From Ignavibacteriota bacterium (GTDB lineage: Bacteria; Bacteroidota; Ignavibacteria; Ignavibacteriales; Melioribacteraceae), in assembly GCA_016716225.1 (NCBI GenBank), contig JADJWT010000001.1:3482501-3546500 (forward strand): DNA of 64,000 bases, given 5' to 3'. Made by a program: the position numbers and the translations under genes. The notes under the pieces were generated by a model, which worked only from the letters and a program-made list of their open reading frames with translations, ran no database searches and had not been told where the DNA came from. Positions 26,173 through 35,294 of the stretch are shown in pieces. Numbering within the stretch: position 1 is the first letter of the stretch; each line of letters opens with the position of its first letter.

Positions 26173-28143
26173 ATGTCACAAAATCTTGTTGAAAAAATCG
26201 TACAAAAATTTGCAGTTGGATTAGAAGAAAATCAAATAGTTCAAAGCGGAGATATTCTATCAATAAAACCGGCTTATGTAATGACGCACGATAACACCGG
26301 AGCTGTTATTCCAAAATTTAAATCAATTGGTGCAACAAAATTAGCAAATCCCCGACAAGTAGTTCACACTCTTGATCATAATATTCAAGATAAATCTGAA
26401 GCAAATTTAGAGAAGTATAAAAAGATTGAAGATTTTTCAAAATCTGTCGGTGCAGATTTTTATCCCGCTGGAAGAGGAATTGGTCACCAAATTATGTGTG
26501 AAGAAGGTTATGCATGGCCCGGAACTGTTGTTGTTGCTTCGGATAGTCATTCAAATATGTATGGCGGACTTGGCGTTTTGGGAACTCCGGTTGTTCGTAC
26601 AGATGCAGCCGGAATTTGGGCAACCGGAAAAACTTGGTGGGAAATTCCTCCAATTGCAAAAGTTGAATTGATTGGAAAACTATGTAAAGGTGTTGTTGGT
26701 AAAGATTTAATAATTGCACTATGCGGTTATTTCAATAATGATGAAATTTTAAATTTTATTATTGAATTTTCCGGTAATGGAATTAAAGATTTAAATATTG
26801 ACCAGCGTTTAACAATTGCAAATATGACAACCGAATGGGGTGCACTTGGTGGAGTTTTCCCTATTGATGAAATTACAATTAAATGGCTTGAAGAAAGAAC
26901 AGAGTTTATTAAAAATCGTGGATTATCTGGAGTGCCTTCTGATATTGATGAAAATGGTGAACATCCAAGATTGAATAAAAAAAGAATTGATGAATTGAAA
27001 AGTGAATTACCGTATTTGCAACCCGATCAAAATGCTTATTATGCAAAAGAATTAACTATAGATTTAAGCACAATTCAGCCAATGGTTTCCGGACCAAATT
27101 CTGTAAAAGTTATGAATTCAACAACTGAATTAAGCAAGAAGGAAATTAAAATTCATAAAGCATATTTAGTTTCTTGCGTAAATAGCAGATTAGATGATAT
27201 TTCTGAAGCAGCAGAAATTTTACGAAATAAGAAAATCGCGGATGGAGTAAAATTCTATATTGCTGCAGCATCTAGTGAAGTTCAAGCAGAAAGTGAAAAA
27301 CGCGGTGATTGGCAAGCTTTAATTGAAGCAGGAGCAATTTCACTTCCTCCTGGATGCGGACCTTGCATTGGACTTGGAACCGGTCTGTTTGAAGATGGCG
27401 AAGTTGGAATTTCTGCAACAAATAGAAATTTTAAAGGAAGAATGGGTTCGCCCAATGCCCAAGCTTATTTGGCTTCACCTGCAGTTGTAGCTTATTCCGC
27501 TTTAAATGGTAAAATTGATTTTGATTGGAATGAACTAAAAGAAATCAAAGCAGAAATTATAACAAACAAACCAAAAGTTCGCAAAGCTGTAAAAGTAAAA
27601 ATTATTGATGGATTTACGGAAAAAATTAATGGCAATATAATTTTCTGTCATCAAGATAATTTGAATACAGATGGAATTTATCCCGGCAAATATACTTATG
27701 TAGATGATTTCAAACCGGAAGATCAAGCTAAAGTTGCAATGGAAAATTATGATCCCAAATTTCAACAAATTGCAAAAGTTGGTGATATACTTGTCGGCGG
27801 CTATAATTTTGGGACCGGAAGTTCGCGCGAACAAGCTGCAACAGCATTGAAATATAGAGGTATTAAATTAGTAATCGTCGGTTCTGCAAGTCAAACTTAT
27901 AAACGAAATGCTCTCAATAATGGTTATTTGGTTATTGAAATTCCGGAATTAGTTGATGATCTCAAAAATAAATTTAGTAACAAAAACTTAACAGTAAATA
28001 CTAATTCTATTGCATATCTTGATTTTGTAAATTCAGAATTAATTTTTGAAAATAAAAAATATAATTTTGCACCAATTGGAACTGCAGCCCAAGAATTAGT
28101 TGTAACCGGTGGATTGGAAAATTGGATTAAGAAAAATTTATAA
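26173..28143 (+). CDS. acn: Aconitate hydratase
   Basis: A 656-residue aconitase of the mitochondrial-type length, which interconverts citrate and isocitrate using a [4Fe-4S] cluster. Cluster ligands are seen in YLVSCVNSRLDD and in PPGCGPCIGLG. The N-terminal PAYVMTHDNTGAVIPKF and ASDSHSNMYGG are substrate-side strings. The C-terminal swivel domain shows GYNFGTGSSREQAATALKY. The start is ATG 26173 behind GGAG. It sits between icd/HD and prpD/citrate lyase, so the run can move carbon between citrate and 2-oxoglutarate. Confidence 0.95.
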   Translation: MSQNLVEKIVQKFAVGLEENQIVQSGDILSIKPAYVMTHDNTGAVIPKFKSIGATKLANPRQVVHTLDHNIQDKSEANLEKYKKIEDFSKSVGADFYPAGRGIGHQIMCEEGYAWPGTVVVASDSHSNMYGGLGVLGTPVVRTDAAGIWATGKTWWEIPPIAKVELIGKLCKGVVGKDLIIALCGYFNNDEILNFIIEFSGNGIKDLNIDQRLTIANMTTEWGALGGVFPIDEITIKWLEERTEFIKNRGLSGVPSDIDENGEHPRLNKKRIDELKSELPYLQPDQNAYYAKELTIDLSTIQPMVSGPNSVKVMNSTTELSKKEIKIHKAYLVSCVNSRLDDISEAAEILRNKKIADGVKFYIAAASSEVQAESEKRGDWQALIEAGAISLPPGCGPCIGLGTGLFEDGEVGISATNRNFKGRMGSPNAQAYLASPAVVAYSALNGKIDFDWNELKEIKAEIITNKPKVRKAVKVKIIDGFTEKINGNIIFCHQDNLNTDGIYPGKYTYVDDFKPEDQAKVAMENYDPKFQQIAKVGDILVGGYNFGTGSSREQAATALKYRGIKLVIVGSASQTYKRNALNNGYLVIEIPELVDDLKNKFSNKNLTVNTNSIAYLDFVNSELIFENKKYNFAPIGTAAQELVVTGGLENWIKKNL

Positions 28144-28163
28144 AATTTTAATAGGAATTTGTT

Positions 28164-29066
28164 ATGAAAAATATTTTAAGAAATTTTAAATCCTCATTAA
28201 TCTTTTTGCAAATATTTGTTTTATCAATTTATGTAAATGCTCAAAATGAAGAATTTACTTTTGTTTTTGCAACAGATATTCACATTCAAAAAGAAAGAAA
28301 TGCCGATAAAGGTTTTACAAAGGCAATTGAAGAAATAAATAAACTAAATCCAGATTTTGTAATAACCGGCGGCGACTTGGTTATGGATGCTCTTGGAGCA
28401 AATTTTAATCGAGCCGATAGCCAATATAATCTATACAACGAAACAATAAAATTATTAAATGCTCCTCTTTTCAACACAATTGGAAATCACGAAATTTTTG
28501 GTTGGTACAAAAAAAGTAATGTTGATAGATCTCATCCTGAATTCGGCAAAAAAATGTATCAAAACAGAATTGGTAAACTTTATTATTCTTTCATTCACAA
28601 AGGTGTAAAATTTATAATACTTGATTCAATTGAAGAAGTTGCTGAGGAAAATGGATATTATGGTTTTATAAATTCCGAACAAATTGAATGGCTAAAAAAA
28701 GAACTTTCAGAAACAGAAAAAACAATGCCGATTATCATTTCTACACATATTCCACTCTACACAATGTTTGCCCAAATGGCAAATGGATCAATGGCTGCAA
28801 GTGATCGCGGACTTGTAATTGAAAACTCGAAAGAAGTTTTGGAATTATTAAAAGAACATAATTTGAAATTAATTTTACAAGGTCATTTACATGTTTTTGA
28901 AGATTTAAATATAATGAACAGATTTAGCATCATTACTGGTGGAGCAGTTAGTGCAAGATGGTGGCAAGGACCAAATCAAGGAATGGAAGAAGGATTTTTA
29001 ATCGTAAAAGTTAAAAAAGACAAAATTGAATCCGAATATTTTGATTACGGCTGGCAAGTAGAATAA
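28164..29066 (+). CDS. Secreted metallophosphoesterase
   Basis: A calcineurin-like phosphoesterase of 300 residues with a signal peptide (MKNILRNF to about residue 26, ending NAQNEE). Metal and catalytic motifs appear in order: FATDIHIQ (DxH), GGDLVMD (GD), GNHEIFG (GNHE), STHIPL (H) and GHLHVF (GHxH). This is the complete five-motif set, so it should be active on phosphomono- or diesters in the periplasm. It follows aconitase by 20 bp with AGGAATTTG as ribosome binding site. Its relation to citrate metabolism is not obvious. Confidence 0.9.
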   Translation: MKNILRNFKSSLIFLQIFVLSIYVNAQNEEFTFVFATDIHIQKERNADKGFTKAIEEINKLNPDFVITGGDLVMDALGANFNRADSQYNLYNETIKLLNAPLFNTIGNHEIFGWYKKSNVDRSHPEFGKKMYQNRIGKLYYSFIHKGVKFIILDSIEEVAEENGYYGFINSEQIEWLKKELSETEKTMPIIISTHIPLYTMFAQMANGSMAASDRGLVIENSKEVLELLKEHNLKLILQGHLHVFEDLNIMNRFSIITGGAVSARWWQGPNQGMEEGFLIVKVKKDKIESEYFDYGWQVE

Positions 29067-29082
29067 TTATAATTCCTTAAAA

Positions 29083-29108
29083 GTCCCCTCTTGAGAGGAG
29101 ATTTAGGG
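29083..29108. repeat. Short hairpin, REP-like
   Basis: GTCCCCTCTTGAGAGGAGATTTAGGG contains a CCTC-TTGA-GAGG hairpin and is followed by GCTGTGT. Sequences of this shape are dispersed in Bacteroidota intergenic regions. It lies 17 bases after the phosphoesterase stop and could also act as a weak terminator. Only one copy is in the window, so a repeat family is not shown here. The rest of the 289-bp gap to 29355 holds no frame or clear site. Confidence 0.35.
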
Positions 29109-29355
29109 CTGTGTAAAAATATAGAATTAACCTCTTATAACGTGAGTGTTAGGAAATATAAAACTGACGAAAATTTATTTGTTTTATTAGATAATTATTA
29201 TGTAATTTTTCATCATATTTAACGCAAATTATTGATGTTAATTAAAATCGCAAAAAGCATATTTATTTATTTACCATATCTCAACATCCCAAAGTTGTAC
29301 CAAACTTACTGGCGCAATAGTTAATTTTAAAATTTAATAATAAGGAATTCTTGTT

Positions 29356-30789
29356 ATGGGAAAATCCATTTCTCGTATACTATCCGAATTTTCTATCGGA
29401 TTGAAATATGAAGATTTACCGGAAAATGTTATACATGAAGTTAAAAGATATTTATATGATTCTATTGGATGTGCATTTGGTGCTAAAGAAACTAAAGACG
29501 TAAATATTATTCGTGATATATATAAAAATATTTCTGGAAAAGAAGAAGCAACCGTAATTGGTTTTGGCGATAAAATGCCAGCAGTTAATGCAACTTTAAT
29601 AAATTCGTTAATGATAAGAGCTTTGGACTTCAATGACATTTATTGGAAAGATGATCCTTCGCATCCTTCTGATATAATTCCCGCAGCACTTTCCGTTGGA
29701 GAACTTGTAAATGCTTCAATGAAAGATGTAATTGTAGCAATTGTTTTAGCTTACGAAATTGAACAAAGACTATGCTTATTTGCAAAGCCCGGTGTGCGTG
29801 AAAGGAAATGGCATCATGCAACTTTAACACAATTTGTTTCTCCTATTGTAGCCGGAAAATTATTAGGATTAACAGTTGATGAAATGGTAAATGCAATTGG
29901 AATTAATGGTTCACATAATCATACTATCGGCTGCCCCACTGCCGGGAAATTAACAATGATGAAAAATACAGTTGATCCAATGGCTGTTCAATCCGGAGTT
30001 TTTGCAGCTTTAATGGCACAAAAAGGTTTCAGCGGAACTGAAAAAGTTTTCGAAGGAAAAGAAGGATTTATGGATGCATTTATAGGTTGGAATGCAAAAG
30101 ATGAAAATCTAAATCCAACCGAAATGAAAGGACGCGATGGAATTTCTAAATGGAGTTGGGATGTTGATGCTTTAATTGGAAATTTGGGAAAAGATTTTAA
30201 AATTTTAGATTGCGGAATGAAGGCATTTCCAACCGAAGCTTTAACGCACACTCATATATCTTGCGCTATAAAAGTTATGACAGAAAATAATTTGAGCTAT
30301 ACAGATATTGATGAAGTTAGAGTTACGGCATTTGCTCAAGCTTATGATATACTTTTTGATCCGGCAAAATATAGACCGGAATCTCGAGAAACCGCAGATC
30401 ATTCACTTCCCTATTGTTTAGCGGCTGCAATTGTTGATAAAAAAATCACGACAAATTCTTTCAGTGAAGAAAAATTAAAAGACTCTAGAATTTTTGAAGT
30501 AATTGATAAAATTAAAGGTGAACCTTCAATTGAATTTGAAAAAATGTTCCCTGCAAAACAGCCATCAAAAGTGGTGATAAAAACAAAAGACGGAAAAGAA
30601 TATTCTGAATATTTGGAATATCCGAAAGGAAATCCAAAAGAACCAATGACGATGGAAGATTTAGAAAATAAATTTAGTGGATTAGCTTCACCTTGGTTAA
30701 ATGAAGAAAAACAAAAAGAAATAAAAAGTGTAATTTTTAATTGTGAAAATTTATCTGCAAGAGAATTTATGGAGAAATTAATTGTGTAA
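29356..30789 (+). CDS. prpD: MmgE/PrpD family dehydratase (2-methylcitrate dehydratase-like)
   Basis: A 477-residue member of the MmgE/PrpD family, which dehydrates 2-methylcitrate (and often citrate) without an iron-sulphur cluster. Conserved strings include ALDFNDIYWKDDPSHPSDII (residues about 91-110), KWHHATLT, GSHNHTIGCPTAGKLTMMKN and KAFPTEALTH. Length is typical. No methylcitrate synthase or methylisocitrate lyase is nearby, and the genes around it handle citrate. It may therefore work on citrate/aconitate or a side product; this is inference. The start ATG 29356 has AAGGA upstream. An IVS-like element follows directly. Confidence 0.88.
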   Translation: MGKSISRILSEFSIGLKYEDLPENVIHEVKRYLYDSIGCAFGAKETKDVNIIRDIYKNISGKEEATVIGFGDKMPAVNATLINSLMIRALDFNDIYWKDDPSHPSDIIPAALSVGELVNASMKDVIVAIVLAYEIEQRLCLFAKPGVRERKWHHATLTQFVSPIVAGKLLGLTVDEMVNAIGINGSHNHTIGCPTAGKLTMMKNTVDPMAVQSGVFAALMAQKGFSGTEKVFEGKEGFMDAFIGWNAKDENLNPTEMKGRDGISKWSWDVDALIGNLGKDFKILDCGMKAFPTEALTHTHISCAIKVMTENNLSYTDIDEVRVTAFAQAYDILFDPAKYRPESRETADHSLPYCLAAAIVDKKITTNSFSEEKLKDSRIFEVIDKIKGEPSIEFEKMFPAKQPSKVVIKTKDGKEYSEYLEYPKGNPKEPMTMEDLENKFSGLASPWLNEEKQKEIKSVIFNCENLSAREFMEKLIV

Positions 30790-30810
30790 TTGTGAAATTG
30801 ATGCATTGCT

Positions 30811-31340
30811 AAATTGCTTAATTGTTAAATGGCTAAATGGTTGTTTTAAATTTTCTTCCAATAAAATTTAATCTTTCAACAATTTAGTTATATGACAATT
30901 CAATAATAATTTAGAGATTTATAATGGAAAATGAACCAAAAAAATTCTTAAAATTAAATGATATCGAAGCATATAAAATTGCTTTCAATTTAAGTAACTA
31001 TATTTGGGATATTGTAATTACTTGGGATATTTTTGCAAAGAAAACAATTGGAGAACAATATGTCGATGCAGTTGATTCTATCTCTGCAAATATTGCTGAA
31101 GGTTTTGGAAGATATTCAAAAAAGGATAAAATCAGATTTTATCGAATAAGTTTTGGTTCGGTCTTTGAATCATTGGACTGGAATCAAAAATCAATAGTGA
31201 GGAATTTATTAACTAAGGATCAATACAATTATATTTTCAATGAACTCCAAAAATTACCCAAATCAATAAATTCTTTAATTAGTTTTACGAATAATAAATT
31301 ACAAATTTGATTCAAATTGCTTTTAACAATTAAGCAATTT
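30811..31340 (+). repeat. IVS-like element 3: perfect 19-bp inverted repeat around a four-helix-bundle gene
   Basis: AAATTGCTTAATTGTTAAA at 30811-30829 recurs as its exact reverse complement at 31322-31340. Weaker inverted similarity continues outward (GAAATTGATGCATT on the left, AATTGTTAAACTGAT in the complement of the right). The element starts 21 bases after the prpD stop, and the right arm is followed by the AAGAGAG ribosome binding site of citDE. A 19-bp perfect match at 490-bp distance is not expected by chance. Confidence 0.85.
30924..31310 (+). CDS. Four-helix-bundle protein (IVP family, divergent)
   Basis: A 128-residue protein of the same family as the one at 24932 but from another branch. 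It has DIEAYKIAFNLSNYIWDIVI, GEQYVDAVDSISANIAEGF, GRYSKKDKIRFYRISFGS, and a helical end with LPKSINSLISF. The conserved core NIAEGFGRYS and RFYRISFGS match the family pattern. The branch difference means the three IVP genes here are not recent copies of each other. The start ATG 30924 lies behind TTAGAG. It lies inside inverted-repeat element 3. Confidence 0.9.
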   Translation: MENEPKKFLKLNDIEAYKIAFNLSNYIWDIVITWDIFAKKTIGEQYVDAVDSISANIAEGFGRYSKKDKIRFYRISFGSVFESLDWNQKSIVRNLLTKDQYNYIFNELQKLPKSINSLISFTNNKLQI

Positions 31341-31367
31341 ATCAGTTTAACAATTCAAGAGAGTTTT

Positions 31368-32585
31368 ATGCAAAAATCATTCGCCGGTCAACAAGGACCA
31401 AAAGTTAGATCTGATTGTTACATCGAAATTGAAGAAACAAATTCCGGTGGAATTAAAATTGATCTGAAAAGTAAAGTTGATGTAATGTACGGAAGCTCAA
31501 TAAAATCAATGCTTTTGGAAATGTGCAAGTATTTCAAAATTAAAAATGCAAATATTTTGTGCGAAGATTCCGGAGCTTTGCCATTTACAATTTCTGCTCG
31601 ATTTGAATCTGCAATTAAAAGATTACATCCGGAAATTACTGATGAATTTTTATTGCCAATGAATAAAAATAATTTGTATTCAACTTCTAAAGATAAATTA
31701 CGAAGAAGCCGTTTGTATCTTCCCGGAAATGAACCAAAATTTTATCCCAATGCCGGACTTCATTCCCCGGATGGAATTATTCTTGATTTAGAAGATAGCG
31801 TTTCTCCAACCGAAAAAGATTCTGCACAATTAATAGTAAGAAATGCATTAAGAAATATAAATTTCTATGGTGCTGAAAGAATGGTGAGAATTAACCAATT
31901 ACCAAAAGGTTTAGAGGACTTAAAATTTATAATTCCGCATAATGTAAATCTTATCTTAATTCCAAAATGTGAATCTAAAGATCAAGTTTTAGAAACTGAA
32001 GAAATTGTAAATGAAATAAAAAGTAAAAATAAAATTTCCAACGAAATATTTTTTATGCCGATTATAGAAAGTGCGCTTGGAGTTGAAAAAGCTTTCGAAA
32101 TTGCTACAGCTTCAATTGACAATTGTGCTTTGGCTGTTGGACTTGAAGATTACACTGCCGATATTGGTACTCAACGTACAGCAGAAGGAACTGAAAGTTT
32201 TTATGCAAGAAGTCAAATTATTATTGCTGCAAAAGCTGCAAAGATTCAAGCAATTGATACAGTTTTCTCAGATATAAATGACATGGAAGGCTTGCGTAAA
32301 AGTGTTCTAGAAGCTAAACAATTGGGTTTTGAAGGAAAAGGTTGCATTCATCCCCGACAAATAAAAGTTATAAATGAAGCTTTTCTTCCAGAAATAAATG
32401 AAATTGAAAAAGCTAAAAAAATTGTTATAGCTTTCGATGAAGCAAAATCAAAAGGTTTAGGAGTTGTATCGTTAGGAAGTAAAATGATTGATGCGCCAAT
32501 AGTTAAACGTGCAGAAAAAACAATCAAACTTGCGGTTGAAAATAATTTGTTAGATAAAAATTGGAAATCAAATGAAATTAGTTAA
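31368..32585 (+). CDS. citDE: Citrate lyase acyl carrier/beta subunit fusion
   Basis: A 405-residue fusion. Residues 1-85 match CitD, the acyl carrier subunit, with KVRSDCYIEIE whose Ser15 is the expected attachment site of the prosthetic group. Residues about 110-405 match CitE, the citryl lyase of the HpcH/HpaI fold, with RRSRLYLPGNEPKFYPNAG, DGIILDLEDSV, GLEDYTADIGTQRT and GKGCIHPRQ. Together with CitF it would cleave citrate to acetate and oxaloacetate. The start ATG 31368 follows AAGAGAG; an upstream in-frame start at 31317 lies inside the IVS-like arm and is not used. It overlaps citF by 14 bp. The genes for prosthetic-group assembly (citC, citG, citX) are not in the window. Confidence 0.92.
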   Translation: MQKSFAGQQGPKVRSDCYIEIEETNSGGIKIDLKSKVDVMYGSSIKSMLLEMCKYFKIKNANILCEDSGALPFTISARFESAIKRLHPEITDEFLLPMNKNNLYSTSKDKLRRSRLYLPGNEPKFYPNAGLHSPDGIILDLEDSVSPTEKDSAQLIVRNALRNINFYGAERMVRINQLPKGLEDLKFIIPHNVNLILIPKCESKDQVLETEEIVNEIKSKNKISNEIFFMPIIESALGVEKAFEIATASIDNCALAVGLEDYTADIGTQRTAEGTESFYARSQIIIAAKAAKIQAIDTVFSDINDMEGLRKSVLEAKQLGFEGKGCIHPRQIKVINEAFLPEINEIEKAKKIVIAFDEAKSKGLGVVSLGSKMIDAPIVKRAEKTIKLAVENNLLDKNWKSNEIS

Positions 32586-34125
32586 AAATTCCGCCGGAAG
32601 ATTTGTTCCAACAAAAGTAAATAAACGTGATGAAATTCCATATAAAGGAATTGGCAAATTTAGACCAAAAGGAAACAAAGCAAAACCGCCAATTAGAACT
32701 TGTATTGATTATCCGGAAGATGGTAATAAATTAGTTTCAAGTTTAGAAGAAGCATTAAAAAAATCCGGATTGAAAGACGGAATGACTATTTCCACACATC
32801 ATCACTTAAGAAATGGTGATGTTCTTACAAATCAGCTTTTTGATACAGTAAAAAAAATGGGAATCAAAAATATTCGATGGTTTCCGAGCGCTTCCTTTCC
32901 TTGCCACCAACATTTAATTCAATATTTGGAAGATGGAACAATTCATCACATTGAAGGAAGCATGAACGGACCTTTAGGAAAATTTACGACTGATGGAAAA
33001 ATGAAAGGAATTGGAGTTCTACGTTCGCATGGCGGAAGATATCAATCTATTCAAGATGGTGAAGTACATAATGATATTGCAGTAATTGCCGCTCCAACTG
33101 CAGATCCTTTTGGAAACGCAACTGGAGATCAAGGAAAATCTGCATGCGGATTATTAGGTTTTGCACTTGGCGATTCGGAATATGCAGATCGTGTAATTGT
33201 TGTAACGGATAATCTCGTTCCCTTCCCTTGCATTCCTTGGCAGATTCAAGGAAATAATGTTGATTTTGTTGTGCAGACAGATTCGCTTGGAGATTCATCA
33301 AAAATTGTTTCCGGAACTACTGAAGTTACGAAAAGTCCCGATAGATTATTAATTGCAGAATATGTTGCTCAATTTTTTGAAGATGCCGGAATATTAAAAG
33401 ATGGATTTTCATTTCAAGCCGGAGCCGGAGGAACAAATTTGGCTTTTGCACTTTTCCTCAAAGAAAAAATGAAAGCAAAAAATATTAAAGCAAGATTTAT
33501 TCGTGGTGGTAGCACAAAATATTTAGTAGAAATGTTGGAAGAAGGATTAACAGATTATATTTTAGATGGACAAACTTTTGATTTGGAAGGTGTTCGATCA
33601 ATGCATGAAAATGCAAATCATGTAAATACTTCTCCTTTCACAAGTTATAATTATCATGGTAAAGGAAATTTTGCATCAATTTTGGATGCTGTAGTTTTGG
33701 GCGCAACTGAAGTTGATCTAAATTTTAATGCAAATGTGGTTACACATTCCGATGGATATTTATTACACGGAATTGGCGGATGGCAAAATTGTTTATTCTC
33801 AAAATGTACAATTTTAGCAATTCCCTCTTTCAGAGATCGCATTCCCGTAATTGTTGATGAAGTTACAACTTTGTGCGGGCCCGGAGAATTAATAGATGTA
33901 ATTGTAACCGAGCGAGGAATTGCAATTAATCCCAAAAGAAAAGATTTGATTGAAGCTGTAAAGAATACTAAATTACCTATCAAAACTATAAAAGAAATTT
34001 ACAACGAAGTAAATGAAATTTGCGGCGGTGTTCCAGCAAAACCAAAGGTTAATAAGAAAAAAGTTGTTGCAGTTGTTAAATGGGTTGATGGAACTATTTT
34101 GGATTCTGTATTTCAAAAAGTTTAG
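32572..34125 (+). CDS. citF: Citrate lyase alpha subunit
   Basis: A 517-residue citrate CoA-transferase subunit, exchanging the acyl group on the CitD cofactor for citrate. Conserved strings are GMTISTHHHLRNGDVL, SASFPCHQHLIQYLEDG, GAGGTNLAFALFLKEK, IRGGSTKYLVEMLEEG, ALGDSEYADRVIVVTDN and CGPGELIDVIVTERGIA. Length matches the family. The first residues overlap the end of citDE by 14 bp, indicating coupled translation. The run icd-acn-prpD-citDE-citF allows citrate cleavage or, in reverse direction, part of a reductive cycle; the direction is not decided here. Confidence 0.95.
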   Translation: MKLVKNSAGRFVPTKVNKRDEIPYKGIGKFRPKGNKAKPPIRTCIDYPEDGNKLVSSLEEALKKSGLKDGMTISTHHHLRNGDVLTNQLFDTVKKMGIKNIRWFPSASFPCHQHLIQYLEDGTIHHIEGSMNGPLGKFTTDGKMKGIGVLRSHGGRYQSIQDGEVHNDIAVIAAPTADPFGNATGDQGKSACGLLGFALGDSEYADRVIVVTDNLVPFPCIPWQIQGNNVDFVVQTDSLGDSSKIVSGTTEVTKSPDRLLIAEYVAQFFEDAGILKDGFSFQAGAGGTNLAFALFLKEKMKAKNIKARFIRGGSTKYLVEMLEEGLTDYILDGQTFDLEGVRSMHENANHVNTSPFTSYNYHGKGNFASILDAVVLGATEVDLNFNANVVTHSDGYLLHGIGGWQNCLFSKCTILAIPSFRDRIPVIVDEVTTLCGPGELIDVIVTERGIAINPKRKDLIEAVKNTKLPIKTIKEIYNEVNEICGGVPAKPKVNKKKVVAVVKWVDGTILDSVFQKV

Positions 34126-34140
34126 GTAAGGAAATTTTGA

Positions 34141-34446
34141 ATGGAAAATTTAATTAGAAAAACACGTAATCGCTCAATTACAGTTTTGATTATTGCATTT
34201 CTTGCGCTTACTTGGCAGTTTATAAATTATATGGTAGTAAAAAATTTAATTGCTGAATCGATCACTATTGATGAATTTGAAAAAGCAATGTTATATGCAA
34301 GTTATATGATTTTCATACTTTTAATCTTCGCTATAATTTTACTTGTTTATTCTGTTTTTCGCGTAAGTATAAAATATTTCTCTATTCAAAAAAAGGAAGC
34401 CACTAAAATTTCGCAAACCGATTTTGTTCAAACTCCTAAAAATTAA
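34141..34446 (+). CDS. Small two-span membrane protein
   Basis: A 101-residue protein with two hydrophobic segments, about 13-33 (RSITVLIIAFLALTWQFINY) and 52-76 (SYMIFILLIFAIILLVYSVF), and a short charged tail. I recognise no family. It starts 15 bases after citF behind a TAAGGAAA site and ends 8 bases before the patatin gene, so it is likely part of the same transcript. Confidence 0.65.
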   Translation: MENLIRKTRNRSITVLIIAFLALTWQFINYMVVKNLIAESITIDEFEKAMLYASYMIFILLIFAIILLVYSVFRVSIKYFSIQKKEATKISQTDFVQTPKN

Positions 34447-34454
34447 TTTCTATA

Positions 34455-35294
34455 ATGAAAAAAATTGGAATAACGTTTGGTTCCGGCGGAGCACGAGGTT
34501 TAGCACATATCTTAATGATTCAAGCATTTGAGGAATTGGGAATTAAACCCTCAATTATTTCTGGATCAAGTATTGGAGCAATTGTCGGAGCAGCTTATTC
34601 TTCTGGTTTAACTTCTCACGAAATGTACGATATTGTTTTTGATATTCTTCGTCACAAAAACAGCAGATTTTGGGAAATCCATAAAAAATCTGATATTACC
34701 AAAATGTTTAACCTGATTGATCCCGGCATTTCAATTGGCGGAATGTTAAAAGGCGATAAATTTGTTAATATAATTTCTAATGCAATAAAAATTAATAATT
34801 TCAAAGATTTAAAAATTCCGTTAAAAATTGTTGCGACTGATTACTGGGAAAAGAAACAAGTTATTTTACGAAGAGGTGAATTAATTCCCGCTGTGCGTGC
34901 AAGTTATTCATTACCCGGATTATTTGCTCCGGTTAATTTTGGTGAGAAATTATTAATTGATGGCGGAATGGTAAATCCGCTGCCATATGATTTAATAAAA
35001 GATAAATGCGATATAACAATCGCAATTGATGTTTCAGCAAATAAAATAAAAACCGGAAATTACTCCCCGCCCGCTTGGGAAATTCTTTTTTCAGCATTTC
35101 AGATTATGCAAAATTCAATTGTTACCGAAAAGTTAAAACAATCACAGCCGGATATTTTAATTAAAATAGATATTCAAAATGTACGTGTTCACGAATTTTA
35201 CAAAGCCGAAAATATATTTCAGCAGGCAATTCCTTATAAAGATGAGTTGAAATTCAAAATTGAAAAGTTGCTAAATCAATCTAAAAATATTTAG
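34455..35294 (+). CDS. Patatin-like phospholipase
   Basis: A 279-residue patatin-family hydrolase. It has the oxyanion loop GSGGARG at 9-15, the nucleophile elbow GSSIG at 37-41 (Ser39) and the catalytic Asp in LLIDGGMVNPLP, forming the Ser-Asp dyad. There is no signal peptide, so it probably acts in the cytoplasm on membrane lipids. It follows the small membrane protein by 8 bp. Similar bacterial proteins (RssA/YchK type) are widespread and their substrates are mostly unknown. The gap of 244 bp after it holds no gene. Confidence 0.92.
   Translation: MKKIGITFGSGGARGLAHILMIQAFEELGIKPSIISGSSIGAIVGAAYSSGLTSHEMYDIVFDILRHKNSRFWEIHKKSDITKMFNLIDPGISIGGMLKGDKFVNIISNAIKINNFKDLKIPLKIVATDYWEKKQVILRRGELIPAVRASYSLPGLFAPVNFGEKLLIDGGMVNPLPYDLIKDKCDITIAIDVSANKIKTGNYSPPAWEILFSAFQIMQNSIVTEKLKQSQPDILIKIDIQNVRVHEFYKAENIFQQAIPYKDELKFKIEKLLNQSKNI

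Noticed and set aside
30411..30806. 131-residue minus-strand frame over the end of prpD
   Set aside because: Antisense to a conserved gene, no ribosome binding site, no family resemblance.
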